A DNA stretch of 64,000 nt from Candidatus Comchoanobacter bicostacola. GTDB taxonomy: Bacteria; Pseudomonadota; Gammaproteobacteria; Comchoanobacterales; Comchoanobacteraceae. Position 1 is the first letter of the stretch, and the number at the start of each line of letters is the position of its first letter. The stretch spans positions 676,119-740,118 of the forward strand of contig NZ_CP092900.1 of the NCBI RefSeq assembly GCF_024172705.1. Direction: 5' to 3'. Made by a program: the position numbers and the translations under genes. The notes beneath the pieces were generated by a model. It saw only the letters and a program-made list of their open reading frames with translations, was not told the origin of the DNA and searched no databases. This document shows, one piece after another, positions 44,720 to 53,292 of this stretch.

Positions 44720-44845
44720 ACGCACCTAAAATGGTCTAGAATTATTGTTCATATTGACATGGATGCTACTTTGCATCTATAGAACAATTAGATAATAGCA
44801 AACTTATTGGCAAAACCACTTATAGTAACTAGCCACACTAATAAT
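44720..44845 (+). pseudogene. remnant of the dinB 5' end
   Basis: About 125 bases align with the start of the intact dinB at 48254: the region for IIVHIDMDA is recognisable, ATG has become ACG, an in-frame TAG appears early, one base is lost in the T run, and similarity ends near 44845. It keeps the same spacing to copy A as dinB has to copy B. It shows that the duplicated unit included dinB. Confidence 0.75.
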
Positions 44846-44954
44846 GAATATTGATTACTTAATTAACAGTCGTAAAAAACTTTAGGCAAGCGAAAAAACA
44901 GTCATAACTTAAATACAAATTGAGCTATGCCCACATGACTAAAAAATATAAAAT

Positions 44955-44990
44955 AACAGTAAATATTAAGTAACTGAACTGACTATATCA
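44955..44990. repeat. duplicated remnant of the SLC13-gene 5' end
   Basis: The segment from ACAGTAAATATTAAGTAACTG onward matches 41345-41380, which is the start and promoter of the minus-strand SLC13-type gene. It marks the left part of the tandem duplication. The remainder of the 369-base gap (44712-45080) is decayed sequence with no gene. Confidence 0.65.
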
Positions 44991-45023
44991 CTGCTTAACA
45001 CCATAAGGTAAGCATCCACCTCC

Positions 45024-45052
45024 TTGACTTTAGTCGGAAATAAAACTATAAT
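45024..45052 (+). promoter_or_regulatory. strong sigma-70 promoter of the intact paralogue (copy B)
   Basis: TTGACT (45024-45029), a 17-base spacer and TATAAT (45047-45052), with the ATG 28 bases downstream. No clear ribosome binding site precedes that ATG. Confidence 0.6.
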
Positions 45053-45080
45053 AAAGATATAAAATATGAATTAAATCAAT

Positions 45081-48000
45081 ATGTTAACCAATTACGAAAA
45101 AGAATTAAAAAAACGAAACTATAAAGTTGGATTCCGTGCAATGGACAGTACTGAGTTAATGCAATTCATAAACACATTAAAAGACAATCAGGTCTTGACG
45201 ATACATACAATAAATCACGCTATGTTAGTCTTTACTATGCGACTTGGAGAAAGAAAGCTATATAGTTTATATGATCCTAACCTTGATATGATTATCCATG
45301 ATAGATCACCTAGTCGGTCTGAAATTATCTGTAAACGCATTGAGAAGTACCATAAATATTATAATTTTATAGCAGAAAAAATGGCGGGGCAGAACTCTTA
45401 TTATGTTGAAATTTTGGAACATAATTCTGATATTTTATCTAACGGTTCTGATTACTGTATAACTAAGCAAAAGCAAATAGTTTCAATGCTAACTGCCTTA
45501 TACAACTTTGATCTCCCTTCAGAGAAACCCAAAATAGAAAAGAATGGATACTGCTACGCTTTGTGTATTACCTTACGTGATCTTATACTAAACAGCCCTT
45601 CAGTCCATGAGGCCCTTACTGAATTTCAAACAAATTTACAGTGTATAAAGAGTCTTACAGATCAGTTACAACCTAAGATGACCCAATCAGATAGTGGGCG
45701 TAAATTTTGCAAAAAAGACATTGAGCCTGATCTTTTAGAAAAGATGAACCAACTTAATACATTGATGCATGGTAAATCTCGAAATACTTTTACGCATTTA
45801 CCCAAATTCACACATATACCTTATTACCCAGAGTCTAAATGCTTTAGAAGCATTATATCCAAGAGCAAGCTTATATCAAAAATGATGTGTGAAGCTGGTG
45901 TTGCACAGTTAACAAACCCCGAGGTGCTCAAAGAAATTTCAGAACATATAAAAAGTAAAGAACTGGTTCTATTTAAACAATTACGATGCTTTAGATACTT
46001 ATTACCTGAAGAACACAGACAAATCTTTTTAGATGATGTCGCTTACCATCACAATATTTTTAATTACTCAATTAGCCTTCCAGTAAGTGATCAAACACTG
46101 AAAGACCAAGTCTTAAAATCAATCGAATCTGGAATTGAACTTAAAGATCTCTTAGATCTAAATACAATTAGTTCCGCAGGCAAGATCACACCTGAATTTA
46201 TTGCACAAGTCCTTAGAGATGATCGAGCTCATCTGATCCTTCTTGAGAATATTAATCAGTTTAATAGAGAGTTACAATCAATCGTAGTACACCATAAACT
46301 TCCAGAACTATTTAGTGACGCTGTAAGCATCAAGATATTTACTAGCGCTATAGGGAAATTAGATCGTAGCATAAGTAAAGACGAATTAGCTAGCATATAC
46401 AGAATTGCTTCCAAAGCAAGCGAAGATCTTTTACTGAAGAAAATGGAACAACTCATGTATTGCCATACATCTGCTCTTCGACGACAGTTCCTAAAAGACT
46501 TAGGGGAAATAAAGAGCGACACCCGAGCCTTCAATTTTATACAGCTAGCAACACTATTAGGTGGAAGAATAACAGAACCCATGCTAGAAATAATGACTGC
46601 TAATAAAATCTGGGCTTCAGAGATTGTTCACTCACCTGATCATTTCTATAGATTAAAGCTTACTAAGCAGCGTGAATTATTCCTAAACCCTAGATTCACT
46701 ACTACCTTATTGAGTCAGCGTGCATACGCGTCGCAACTCTTTGGGATTATGAAGGGCTGGAACCCAACAGAATTGAATGAGCTGTTTGATGAGCTAGATG
46801 CTAGCGAGTTAGTCAGCCTCCTGACTAACCGTTCCTATCAAGATGAACGTATTCTTGACCTAGAACATGCATACAGCAACCGAGTTATCCACGACCAGTA
46901 CGCACCTATAACTGCTATTAAACGAATGACCAACACGCACAGTCAAGAAAAGCTTGCACTCAATTTCTTAAAACTTGGAACTGAAACGGATAAAGTTGCA
47001 AAGTTAGCTGAACTAGCTCCATCACAGTATAAGAACTTTGTCCTTCATCATATTAAATCTGAACTTCAGGATAAAACCAGTCCTCTTTCTGATGAAGTAA
47101 AAGGATTTATTGAACATGAGCTTTCTAAGAACAGTGACATAAGTCAAAAAACAATTAGGGCACTAATACGCTACCAAGCAGCAGATAGTTGTGAACTTTT
47201 AGGAACTGTTTCTAATCCTGAGCTCCTAGCTACGATAGCCACAACCATAACTCCTGCTTATCAGTTAAATTTAGACTTATGTCCGAATATTCTTGCGTAT
47301 CTAAGAGAACAGGTTGTATCTCATTGGGATAGATATACATACAACCCCAAAATTGACTTTTTCAAGTCAGCTAGTTATCAATCTAGCTTACTTCGTAGAC
47401 TCAATGACTTTAGTATCAGAGAAAAAGTTTTGTCTGGTATTGAACATCCTGGCTTGCAGACCTATCACGCATATACTTCTGCAGATAAAATCCAACTTAA
47501 TGATGAAATAGTGAATGCAGTACTCAATACCTACCCAGACTCTATTAGCATAAGTGCAATTCAGCAATACTGCAGCTCATCAACCTGTTTAACGCTACAA
47601 CAGACACTCTGTGCTGTAATTCGAGGCTCTGAGAGCCCATACAAAGCCTTAGAACAACACCCAGTGATTAAACTAAGCCTACAGCGTATTTTAGAATCAA
47701 GCAGCCCTGGGATGAGCTATGAAGATATCGTAGCAAAAAATCATACTGAACTATTTATTAAACTACTTAATATAAAAGAAGTTCAGGATAATTTAAGTGG
47801 TTGCTATCAATATGATCAACACGCGCATCTAAAACATTTACGAGATGCATTATGTGATTGCATTAAACAAGCAGCTAAAGACAAAGCATTATACCGAACA
47901 GGATTAAACGCCTCATTGTTTGCTCAAGTTCTCTCCTTAGGACACAGTTATAAAGAGATTATGAAGTCCTATACACTATCCGTTCTTGCAAGAGTGCTGC

Positions 48001-48245
48001 TAGTTAGTACAGATAAGAAAGTTAAAACAACAATTAAAACACACTGTTCTGGTTGGACTTACTTTATGAGTCGAGTGTATGCCTTCTTCCTGCGCTTATT
48101 CAGGCCTAAGTATTGCTCAAAATTATGCAAGCAGCAAATATCAGCTACAACGCTCAATAGCCGTTTAATAGCAACCATAGCAAAGCATGATGACATCAGC
48201 AGTAAATTGGCTAGTGAAAAAGGTCCCCTGCTAACACCTGGATAA
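45081..48245 (+). CDS. protease-like protein, permuted YopT/C58-type motifs (paralogue 3, intact copy B)
   Basis: A 1,054-residue protein. The N-terminal domain has NYKVGFRAMDS, then INHAML (His at about 46), LYDPNLD (Asp at about 65) and, after about 93 residues, NGYCYALC (Cys at about 158). The central 800 residues are helical and unassigned; around 525-650 and beyond it reads like a helical-repeat scaffold (for example LLSQRAYASQLFGIM). Near the C-terminus SRVYAFFLRLFRPKY (about 1000-1014) is aromatic-basic and could bind membrane. No signal peptide. Its own promoter; dinB follows after 8 bases. If the domain is catalytic it would be a cysteine protease or acyltransferase acting in a host; this is inference. 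Copy A at 41.5 kb is its broken duplicate. Confidence 0.65.
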   Translation: MLTNYEKELKKRNYKVGFRAMDSTELMQFINTLKDNQVLTIHTINHAMLVFTMRLGERKLYSLYDPNLDMIIHDRSPSRSEIICKRIEKYHKYYNFIAEKMAGQNSYYVEILEHNSDILSNGSDYCITKQKQIVSMLTALYNFDLPSEKPKIEKNGYCYALCITLRDLILNSPSVHEALTEFQTNLQCIKSLTDQLQPKMTQSDSGRKFCKKDIEPDLLEKMNQLNTLMHGKSRNTFTHLPKFTHIPYYPESKCFRSIISKSKLISKMMCEAGVAQLTNPEVLKEISEHIKSKELVLFKQLRCFRYLLPEEHRQIFLDDVAYHHNIFNYSISLPVSDQTLKDQVLKSIESGIELKDLLDLNTISSAGKITPEFIAQVLRDDRAHLILLENINQFNRELQSIVVHHKLPELFSDAVSIKIFTSAIGKLDRSISKDELASIYRIASKASEDLLLKKMEQLMYCHTSALRRQFLKDLGEIKSDTRAFNFIQLATLLGGRITEPMLEIMTANKIWASEIVHSPDHFYRLKLTKQRELFLNPRFTTTLLSQRAYASQLFGIMKGWNPTELNELFDELDASELVSLLTNRSYQDERILDLEHAYSNRVIHDQYAPITAIKRMTNTHSQEKLALNFLKLGTETDKVAKLAELAPSQYKNFVLHHIKSELQDKTSPLSDEVKGFIEHELSKNSDISQKTIRALIRYQAADSCELLGTVSNPELLATIATTITPAYQLNLDLCPNILAYLREQVVSHWDRYTYNPKIDFFKSASYQSSLLRRLNDFSIREKVLSGIEHPGLQTYHAYTSADKIQLNDEIVNAVLNTYPDSISISAIQQYCSSSTCLTLQQTLCAVIRGSESPYKALEQHPVIKLSLQRILESSSPGMSYEDIVAKNHTELFIKLLNIKEVQDNLSGCYQYDQHAHLKHLRDALCDCIKQAAKDKALYRTGLNASLFAQVLSLGHSYKEIMKSYTLSVLARVLLVSTDKKVKTTIKTHCSGWTYFMSRVYAFFLRLFRPKYCSKLCKQQISATTLNSRLIATIAKHDDISSKLASEKGPLLTPG
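47122..48210 (+). repeat. 1,089-bp exact direct repeat, copy B
   Basis: Partner of 43588-44676; it lies inside the intact gene and codes for about residues 681-1043. Confidence 0.85.
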
Positions 48246-48253
48246 ACAATTAA

Positions 48254-49447
48254 ATGCACCTAAAGTGGTCTAGAATTATTGTACACATTGACATGGATGC
48301 TTTTTTTGCATCTGTAGAGCAATTAGACAATAGCCAACTAATCGGAAAACCAACTGTAGTAACCAGCCATATTAATAGCCCTACAATCATAGCTGCCTCT
48401 TATGAAGCAAAGCGGTTAGGCTACCAAGTGGGTATGCGCTACGTTGCTAATAACGGTGTATACAGATGCGCAGCCCGCCCAGAGCGCTACTTAAATGTTT
48501 CTACAAGAATAATGCAAGCGTTAATAGAACTATGCCCAGAAATAGAGATATTTTCAGTTGATGAAGCATTCATGGACTTTACCAGTTATCAAAAAATTTA
48601 TAAGGATATAGATCAGTTGGTTGTAAGCATCCAAAGCACGCTAATAGACACCATTGACTTACCTTTTTCTATTGGTATAGGAACAAATAGAACCATTGCT
48701 AAACTTGCATCTAGTGAAAATAAACCTAAAGGTGTATGCATTATCCAACCAGGACATGAGGAAAAATTTGTATACAACAAGCCTATTCAGTCATTATGTG
48801 GCATTGGAAAAAATATAACTCAATTTTTAAATAAACAAGGTGTGTTCCTGTGTCAAGACATGAAAAAAATCCCAATCAGTTTCCTATCTGACAAGTACGG
48901 TCAAAATGGTCGGCATATTTGGCGCATGGCCCATGGAATTGATGAGCGGCCCATTATACGTAGCAAAGACAATAGAGCTTATCCTAAGCAAATGAGTAAT
49001 AGTAAAGTCGTCCCTCCTCAAGATCAAAAACAACTTGAGAAAATTAGGCTATATCTACACTTCATCTGCTGGCGCATTACCCAAAGAATGAGAGCAAAAC
49101 AATTATTTACAAAAGAGTTTACTGTTATAGTCTATGGATACCATCAAGCATATAAAATAAGCTATATACACCCCTATCCCACTCATTCCTATACCACTCT
49201 CAAAATGGTATATACGGCTCTTCTAAAAAAAATTAAATGGCCCAATCAAATTCGCAAAGTTATAGTTAATACTGGATATATATTTCAAACCCAGCAAAAA
49301 GACTTATTTGATGAAGAGGTTGATACCTCTGAGCATACAGTAGATCAAATTAATAGTCGCTTTGGGGCAAACACGATACAAACAGCAGCTCACTTAGAAT
49401 CAAATTTGAAAATATATGTCATACCTTTTAAAGGAGAGAACATTTAG
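48254..49447 (+). CDS. dinB: DNA polymerase IV (Y-family)
   Basis: Translesion polymerase. The 397 residues have the palm motifs IIVHIDMDAFFASVE (metal-binding Asp) and FSVDEAFMDF (Asp-Glu pair), SIGIGTNRTIAKLAS, the helix-hairpin segment QSLCGIGKNI, a little-finger domain with ITQRMRAKQLFTKEFT and a clamp-binding motif QKDLF at about 354. A tail of about 35 residues follows the clamp motif, which usually lies at the very end. The gene sits 8 bases after copy B and was duplicated with it. The 3' end overlaps the convergent lipase gene by 20 bases. Confidence 0.93.
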   Translation: MHLKWSRIIVHIDMDAFFASVEQLDNSQLIGKPTVVTSHINSPTIIAASYEAKRLGYQVGMRYVANNGVYRCAARPERYLNVSTRIMQALIELCPEIEIFSVDEAFMDFTSYQKIYKDIDQLVVSIQSTLIDTIDLPFSIGIGTNRTIAKLASSENKPKGVCIIQPGHEEKFVYNKPIQSLCGIGKNITQFLNKQGVFLCQDMKKIPISFLSDKYGQNGRHIWRMAHGIDERPIIRSKDNRAYPKQMSNSKVVPPQDQKQLEKIRLYLHFICWRITQRMRAKQLFTKEFTVIVYGYHQAYKISYIHPYPTHSYTTLKMVYTALLKKIKWPNQIRKVIVNTGYIFQTQQKDLFDEEVDTSEHTVDQINSRFGANTIQTAAHLESNLKIYVIPFKGENI

Positions 49448-50723
49448 CAGTATCTACTATTACAGACTCACTGGAATGATAAATAGCTGTACTATCATTA
49501 ATAATATCTGGATTATACTTTGAATCAGAGGAGTTTACATAACCTTTCTTAGACCAACTACCTATTTGCCCACTATACAAATCTTTAATGAAATTAAGAA
49601 CCTTCAAGAATAGTTCCTTAACTGAAACCACTAACGTACCTATTGTCTGCGGAGATGGCATAAATATTACTGCAAGTATTGATGCAGACATAGAAAGTAT
49701 AGAGAACAATATAGAAGCTACGTACGAAAGAAAGTTATATACAGGAGTAGTGATATGCTTAACCCAAGGGAAAATTACTCCCACAACTTTAGATAAATTA
49801 ATCCAGCGTGTACCTAAGTATTTCTTTACTTTATCTCTCCCTGATTCTACTCCATCATTAGTAAAGCATTTCATTCTATCACGTTTAGCTTTACTCATTG
49901 ACTCTTCTGAGAACAATAATGAATCAACAGTAGATTCAGAATTAGCGTTTGTATAAAAAGGCTCAGAATGTGGGCGAGGTCTTAATTCTAAGAATGATAA
50001 CAGGTAATCCATCAAACCCATAGATGAGCGTACAACAGAGACTTTTGCATATTTAGAATCTATATCACTTAATATATGTGTACCAGACATATTCGCAGGA
50101 TCAAACTTTTGCTGATGTGCTGTAAATGACACCTTAGTTTTAATAGGCTTGCTTTCTAAATTACGCTTAAGACAGCTTGCTACCTTAGTATTTACAGGAG
50201 CAGAATTAAAAGTTGAACAATTAATTTCACTAAGCTGTGGGAAGTTAAGATTACCTAATTTTAGTTCTACTGAAATAAACCACAATAACAACTGACTGAC
50301 TGATCCCCCTAAACTATGTCCTGAAATATTTAAGGTCGTACTCGACTTAGAGTTACGAATCGCATTAGTTAGGCTTTCCATAATACATGCACGACTCCTT
50401 GCCATAATTGAGTATCCTGGGCCATGTGGATCAAGATCTGCGACTACGGAAGCATCATCTAGTTTAGTACCTCGGCAAAAAACTTGCACGGGTAAATCTC
50501 TTTCTTTGCTATAGGCAACATAAATAAACAAACCGGAGTCATACGACTCTGGTGCAATCGCTTCAACACATTCATAACCTAGTTTTCTTATTTTGTTAAC
50601 AGCAGCATCATGTTTCATTGATTGATCTGCAGTCATACTACTTGCAAGACAGATATTATAAGCGTGATTAGAAAAGAATTCTTGAGTCTGAAGAAATTCG
50701 ATTTGACTTTGATTACTTACCAT
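49428..50723 (-). CDS. class 3 lipase-like protein with membrane segment
   Basis: A 431-residue alpha/beta-hydrolase. The nucleophile elbow is ISGHSLGGSVSQLL (Ser at about 136), preceded by VQVFCRGTK, the usual strand and oxyanion region of class 3 lipases; a candidate acid is in the region STFNSAPVNTKV onward and a candidate His is THILSDI. Residues about 318-345 are hydrophobic (FLSYVASILFSILSMSASIL) and may insert in a membrane. The C-terminal 40 residues are Ser-rich. No signal peptide. It has a strong promoter of its own. Secreted lipases of this family are common among effectors of intracellular bacteria; that role here is inference. Confidence 0.72.
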   Translation of the reverse strand: MVSNQSQIEFLQTQEFFSNHAYNICLASSMTADQSMKHDAAVNKIRKLGYECVEAIAPESYDSGLFIYVAYSKERDLPVQVFCRGTKLDDASVVADLDPHGPGYSIMARSRACIMESLTNAIRNSKSSTTLNISGHSLGGSVSQLLLWFISVELKLGNLNFPQLSEINCSTFNSAPVNTKVASCLKRNLESKPIKTKVSFTAHQQKFDPANMSGTHILSDIDSKYAKVSVVRSSMGLMDYLLSFLELRPRPHSEPFYTNANSESTVDSLLFSEESMSKAKRDRMKCFTNDGVESGRDKVKKYLGTRWINLSKVVGVIFPWVKHITTPVYNFLSYVASILFSILSMSASILAVIFMPSPQTIGTLVVSVKELFLKVLNFIKDLYSGQIGSWSKKGYVNSSDSKYNPDIINDSTAIYHSSESVIVDTAKCSLL

Positions 50724-50747
50724 ATATTATACTCTTTTTTTTTACTT

Positions 50748-50776
50748 ATTATACAATAAAGAAATAAAAAAGTCAA
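50748..50776 (-). promoter_or_regulatory. strong sigma-70 promoter of the lipase gene
   Basis: Minus strand: TTGACT (50776-50771), a 17-base spacer and TATAAT (50753-50748), 24 bases before the ATG at 50723. Same hexamers and spacing as the copy B promoter at 45024-45052. Confidence 0.6.
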
Positions 50777-50819
50777 TACAGACCAACTAGTAGCGGTGCG
50801 CAGCTAAATAATCGAATAC

Positions 50820-51164
50820 TTATACTTCTTCTACAAACTGGATAATTGCCATTGGTGCATTATCACCAGTTCTAAACCCTGATTTTAAGACACGTGTATA
50901 ACCACCAGGTCTCTCACTAAACTTAGGACCAATCACTGTAAGTAACTTTTGCACACTTGCTTTGTGATTTAAGAACTTCTTTAAGTATCTAACCGTATTA
51001 AAGTCATTCTTTTTGGACTTGGTAACTAGACGCTCAATGTATCTCTGAAGCTCTTTAGCTTTAGGCAAGGTCGTCTTAATACCACTTGGGTGCTCAATTA
51101 AAGCAATACTCAAATTTTTTAATAATGCTTTGCGATGTGCAGATGTTCTATTTAACTTACGCAT
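50820..51164 (-). CDS. rplQ: 50S ribosomal protein L17
   Basis: The 114 residues start MRKLNRTSAHRKALLKNL and contain TTLPKAKELQRYIERLVT and RPGGYTRVLKSGFRTGDNAPMA (in two parts), all typical. Last gene of the ribosomal supercluster, 14 bases after rpoA. The region behind it (50724-50819) has a T-rich stretch but the stem is too weak to call a terminator. Confidence 0.97.
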   Translation of the reverse strand: MRKLNRTSAHRKALLKNLSIALIEHPSGIKTTLPKAKELQRYIERLVTKSKKNDFNTVRYLKKFLNHKASVQKLLTVIGPKFSERPGGYTRVLKSGFRTGDNAPMAIIQFVEEV

Positions 51165-51178
51165 AACTATAACTCCAA

Positions 51179-52156
51179 CTATACTTTACTTTGATCAGGA
51201 GATTCCCAGCCTTCAACATGTAAGCCTAATGATAAACCTTGATCTGCTAGAATATTTTTTATTTCTGCTAATGACTTCCTCCCTAAATTAGGGGTGCGTA
51301 ATAACTGTGCTTCACTACGCGTAACTAAGTCACCAATATAACGAATGTTTTCGGATTTTAGACAGTTAGCAGCTCTGACCGTTAACTCTAGAGCATCAAC
51401 ACGCTCATATAGTCTTGGGTTAATAGAAGACTTAGGCTTATCTTCTACCTTTTCGACAACATGCAACTCAACAAAAGCAGATAACTGATGCTGTAATATA
51501 TTTGCAGCCCACTTAATTGCATCTTCAGGGTTAATAGAACCATTTGATTCTATTTCTATGACAAGCTTGTCTAAGTCTGTTTTGTTACCTACACGAGCAT
51601 TCTCAACCTTACAAATTGCACGGTGTATTGGAGAAAATGATGCATCTAATTTGATCATATCTACATCAACCTCTACTTGGCTCTCAGAAGCAGGTACATA
51701 ACCAACACCGCGAGAAACAACAAGATCAATACGTACTGCACGACTGGCGTTAACAGTTGCAATTACAAGCTCAGGATTATGTACCTTTGCTTTACCCTGG
51801 GTATCTATATCTGCAGCAGTAATTGTTCCTGGACCTTGAAAATCTATAGACAAATGAGCTTCTTCATGCTCATCTTCTAACGAAATAACAACCGACTTCA
51901 TATTAATCATTACTTCAACTAGATCTTCTTGAACACCTTCGATTGAAGCAAACTGGTGGGTTGCACCCTCAATTTTGAATGCAGATACTGCAGAGCCTGG
52001 CATTGAAGACAACAGAATTCTGCGTAATGCATTACCTAAGGTGTAACCAAAACCACGCTCGAATGGTTGCAAGCTTATTTTCATTATATTATCGCCCAAC
52101 TCTGCTGACTGAATGTCATTTGGAATTAGCGTGGAATATGCTTTTTCAAGATTCAT
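51179..52156 (-). CDS. rpoA: RNA polymerase alpha subunit
   Basis: Assembles the RNA polymerase core and contacts activators and UP elements. About 325 residues: N-terminal domain with [23 protein letters not shown] (in parts) and a C-terminal domain with [29 protein letters not shown] and [12 protein letters not shown] chose the ATG at 52156 because AGGTG lies 6 bases upstream. It follows rpsD by 12 bases. Confidence 0.98.
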   Translation of the reverse strand: MNLEKAYSTLIPNDIQSAELGDNIMKISLQPFERGFGYTLGNALRRILLSSMPGSAVSAFKIEGATHQFASIEGVQEDLVEVMINMKSVVISLEDEHEEAHLSIDFQGPGTITAADIDTQGKAKVHNPELVIATVNASRAVRIDLVVSRGVGYVPASESQVEVDVDMIKLDASFSPIHRAICKVENARVGNKTDLDKLVIEIESNGSINPEDAIKWAANILQHQLSAFVELHVVEKVEDKPKSSINPRLYERVDALELTVRAANCLKSENIRYIGDLVTRSEAQLLRTPNLGRKSLAEIKNILADQGLSLGLHVEGWESPDQSKV

Positions 52157-52168
52157 AAATAACACCTA

Positions 52169-52810
52169 CTATTTAGAGAAATATACAATCACATGACCAA
52201 GTAAATGTGGGTCAAAGATATGGATATGTTTAAGGGAAGGATGAAACTTATAAGTACCACTGAGTGATTCATAATCACAGTCAACCCACTCCTTAACTTT
52301 ACGATCACGTGCCAACTCAACAGACATAGCTACACGCTGATGCTCTTTAGCAGAATTTTTAACCGCAATTACATCACCAGGTCGCACATGATATGCTGGG
52401 CAAGAAACAACTGAGCCATTGACTGTGATATGTTTATGAACAACCATTTGACGACACTGCCTCTTAGTGACACCAAAGCCCATTGTAAAGACAACACTAT
52501 CAAGTCTAGATTCTAGCAATTGAATCAACATCTCATCCGTTGATCCATTCATTTTTTTAGCACGATTAAACAAACTTCTAAATTGGCCCCCACGTATGTA
52601 GTAATAACCTACCATAGAGTTTACTGCTTCCTGCTGTTCACCGAACTGACTAGCAGGTGGGCGACGCTTTGCAGCTTGACCAGGACGCTGACCAGCCTTC
52701 TTAGACTTTTGTTCTAAGGATTTTACAAACAGACCTAAATCAATATCTGATGATAGACCTCGGTTGATTTTAGCGCGCTTTGCTCTTTGCTTACCATATT
52801 TTTTAGCCAT
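52169..52810 (-). CDS. rpsD: 30S ribosomal protein S4
   Basis: The 213 residues include SQFGEQQEA-like ASQFGEQQEAVN, the S4 RNA-binding domain with ESRLDSVVFTMGFGVTKRQ, QMVVHKHITVNGSVV and the acid-rich middle. It has no zinc-binding Cys cluster at the N-terminus. S4 is a primary 16S binder and in E. coli represses this operon. The N-terminal 60 residues are rich in Lys, Arg and Gln and diverge from E. coli. Confidence 0.97.
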   Translation of the reverse strand: MAKKYGKQRAKRAKINRGLSSDIDLGLFVKSLEQKSKKAGQRPGQAAKRRPPASQFGEQQEAVNSMVGYYYIRGGQFRSLFNRAKKMNGSTDEMLIQLLESRLDSVVFTMGFGVTKRQCRQMVVHKHITVNGSVVSCPAYHVRPGDVIAVKNSAKEHQRVAMSVELARDRKVKEWVDCDYESLSGTYKFHPSLKHIHIFDPHLLGHVIVYFSK

Positions 52811-52822
52811 GAATCTATACCT

Positions 52823-53266
52823 CTAGTTTCTCTTCGCTTTCTTTTTACGTGGACCATTATGTGCTGTAGGCGTAACATCAGATAATGATGTAACATTTAA
52901 TCCAGCTGAAATAATGCCTCTAATTACACCTTCTCGACCAGGACCATAGCCTTTGAACTTGATTGAAATAAAGGACATACCCTTGTTTTTTACGATTTCT
53001 GACAAACTACGAGCAGCCTGTTCAGCAGCTTCTGATGTAGATTTTTTTGTGTTTTTGTAACCAGTTGTACCACCAGAACGCCAGTTTACTGTACGACCAT
53101 TTTGGTTGGTAGCAGTAATAACTGTATTGTTGTAAGTACACTGAACGTGGAAACAACCGGATGAAGTTGTTGCGCCACCTACTTTACGTTTACCACCTGA
53201 TTTATCACCAGTAACTCTACGTGAGGTACTACTGTTTGTTTTAAATGAAGGTTGTGCTTTAGCCAT
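52823..53266 (-). CDS. rpsK: 30S ribosomal protein S11
   Basis: The 147 residues contain HVQCTYNNTVITATNQNG, WRSGGTTGYKNTKKST and the C-terminal SLSDVTPTAHNGPRKKKAKR, all characteristic. The N-terminus has about 20 extra Ser/Thr/Gly/Lys-rich residues compared with E. coli (129). Lies between rpsM and rpsD. Confidence 0.97.
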   Translation of the reverse strand: MAKAQPSFKTNSSTSRRVTGDKSGGKRKVGGATTSSGCFHVQCTYNNTVITATNQNGRTVNWRSGGTTGYKNTKKSTSEAAEQAARSLSEIVKNKGMSFISIKFKGYGPGREGVIRGIISAGLNVTSLSDVTPTAHNGPRKKKAKRN

Positions 53267-53292
53267 TTTTTATCCCCTAGTGCTTATCATCA

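Noticed and set aside
47314-47511. 65-codon plus-strand frame, also identical at 43780-43977
   Set aside because: It lies within the 1,089-bp repeat in a second frame of the large gene; identity only reflects the repeat.
37813-48245. Direct assignment of the protease-like family to C58 (YopT) or clan CE (Ulp1/YopJ)
   Set aside because: Motif wording fits C58 but order does not; order fits clan CE but the Asp-Cys distance (about 95) is roughly twice the usual. Left unassigned.
41345-48400. Insertion sequence or transposon behind the duplication
   Set aside because: No transposase frame, no terminal inverted repeats; the repeat edges fall in genes and the pattern fits tandem duplication.
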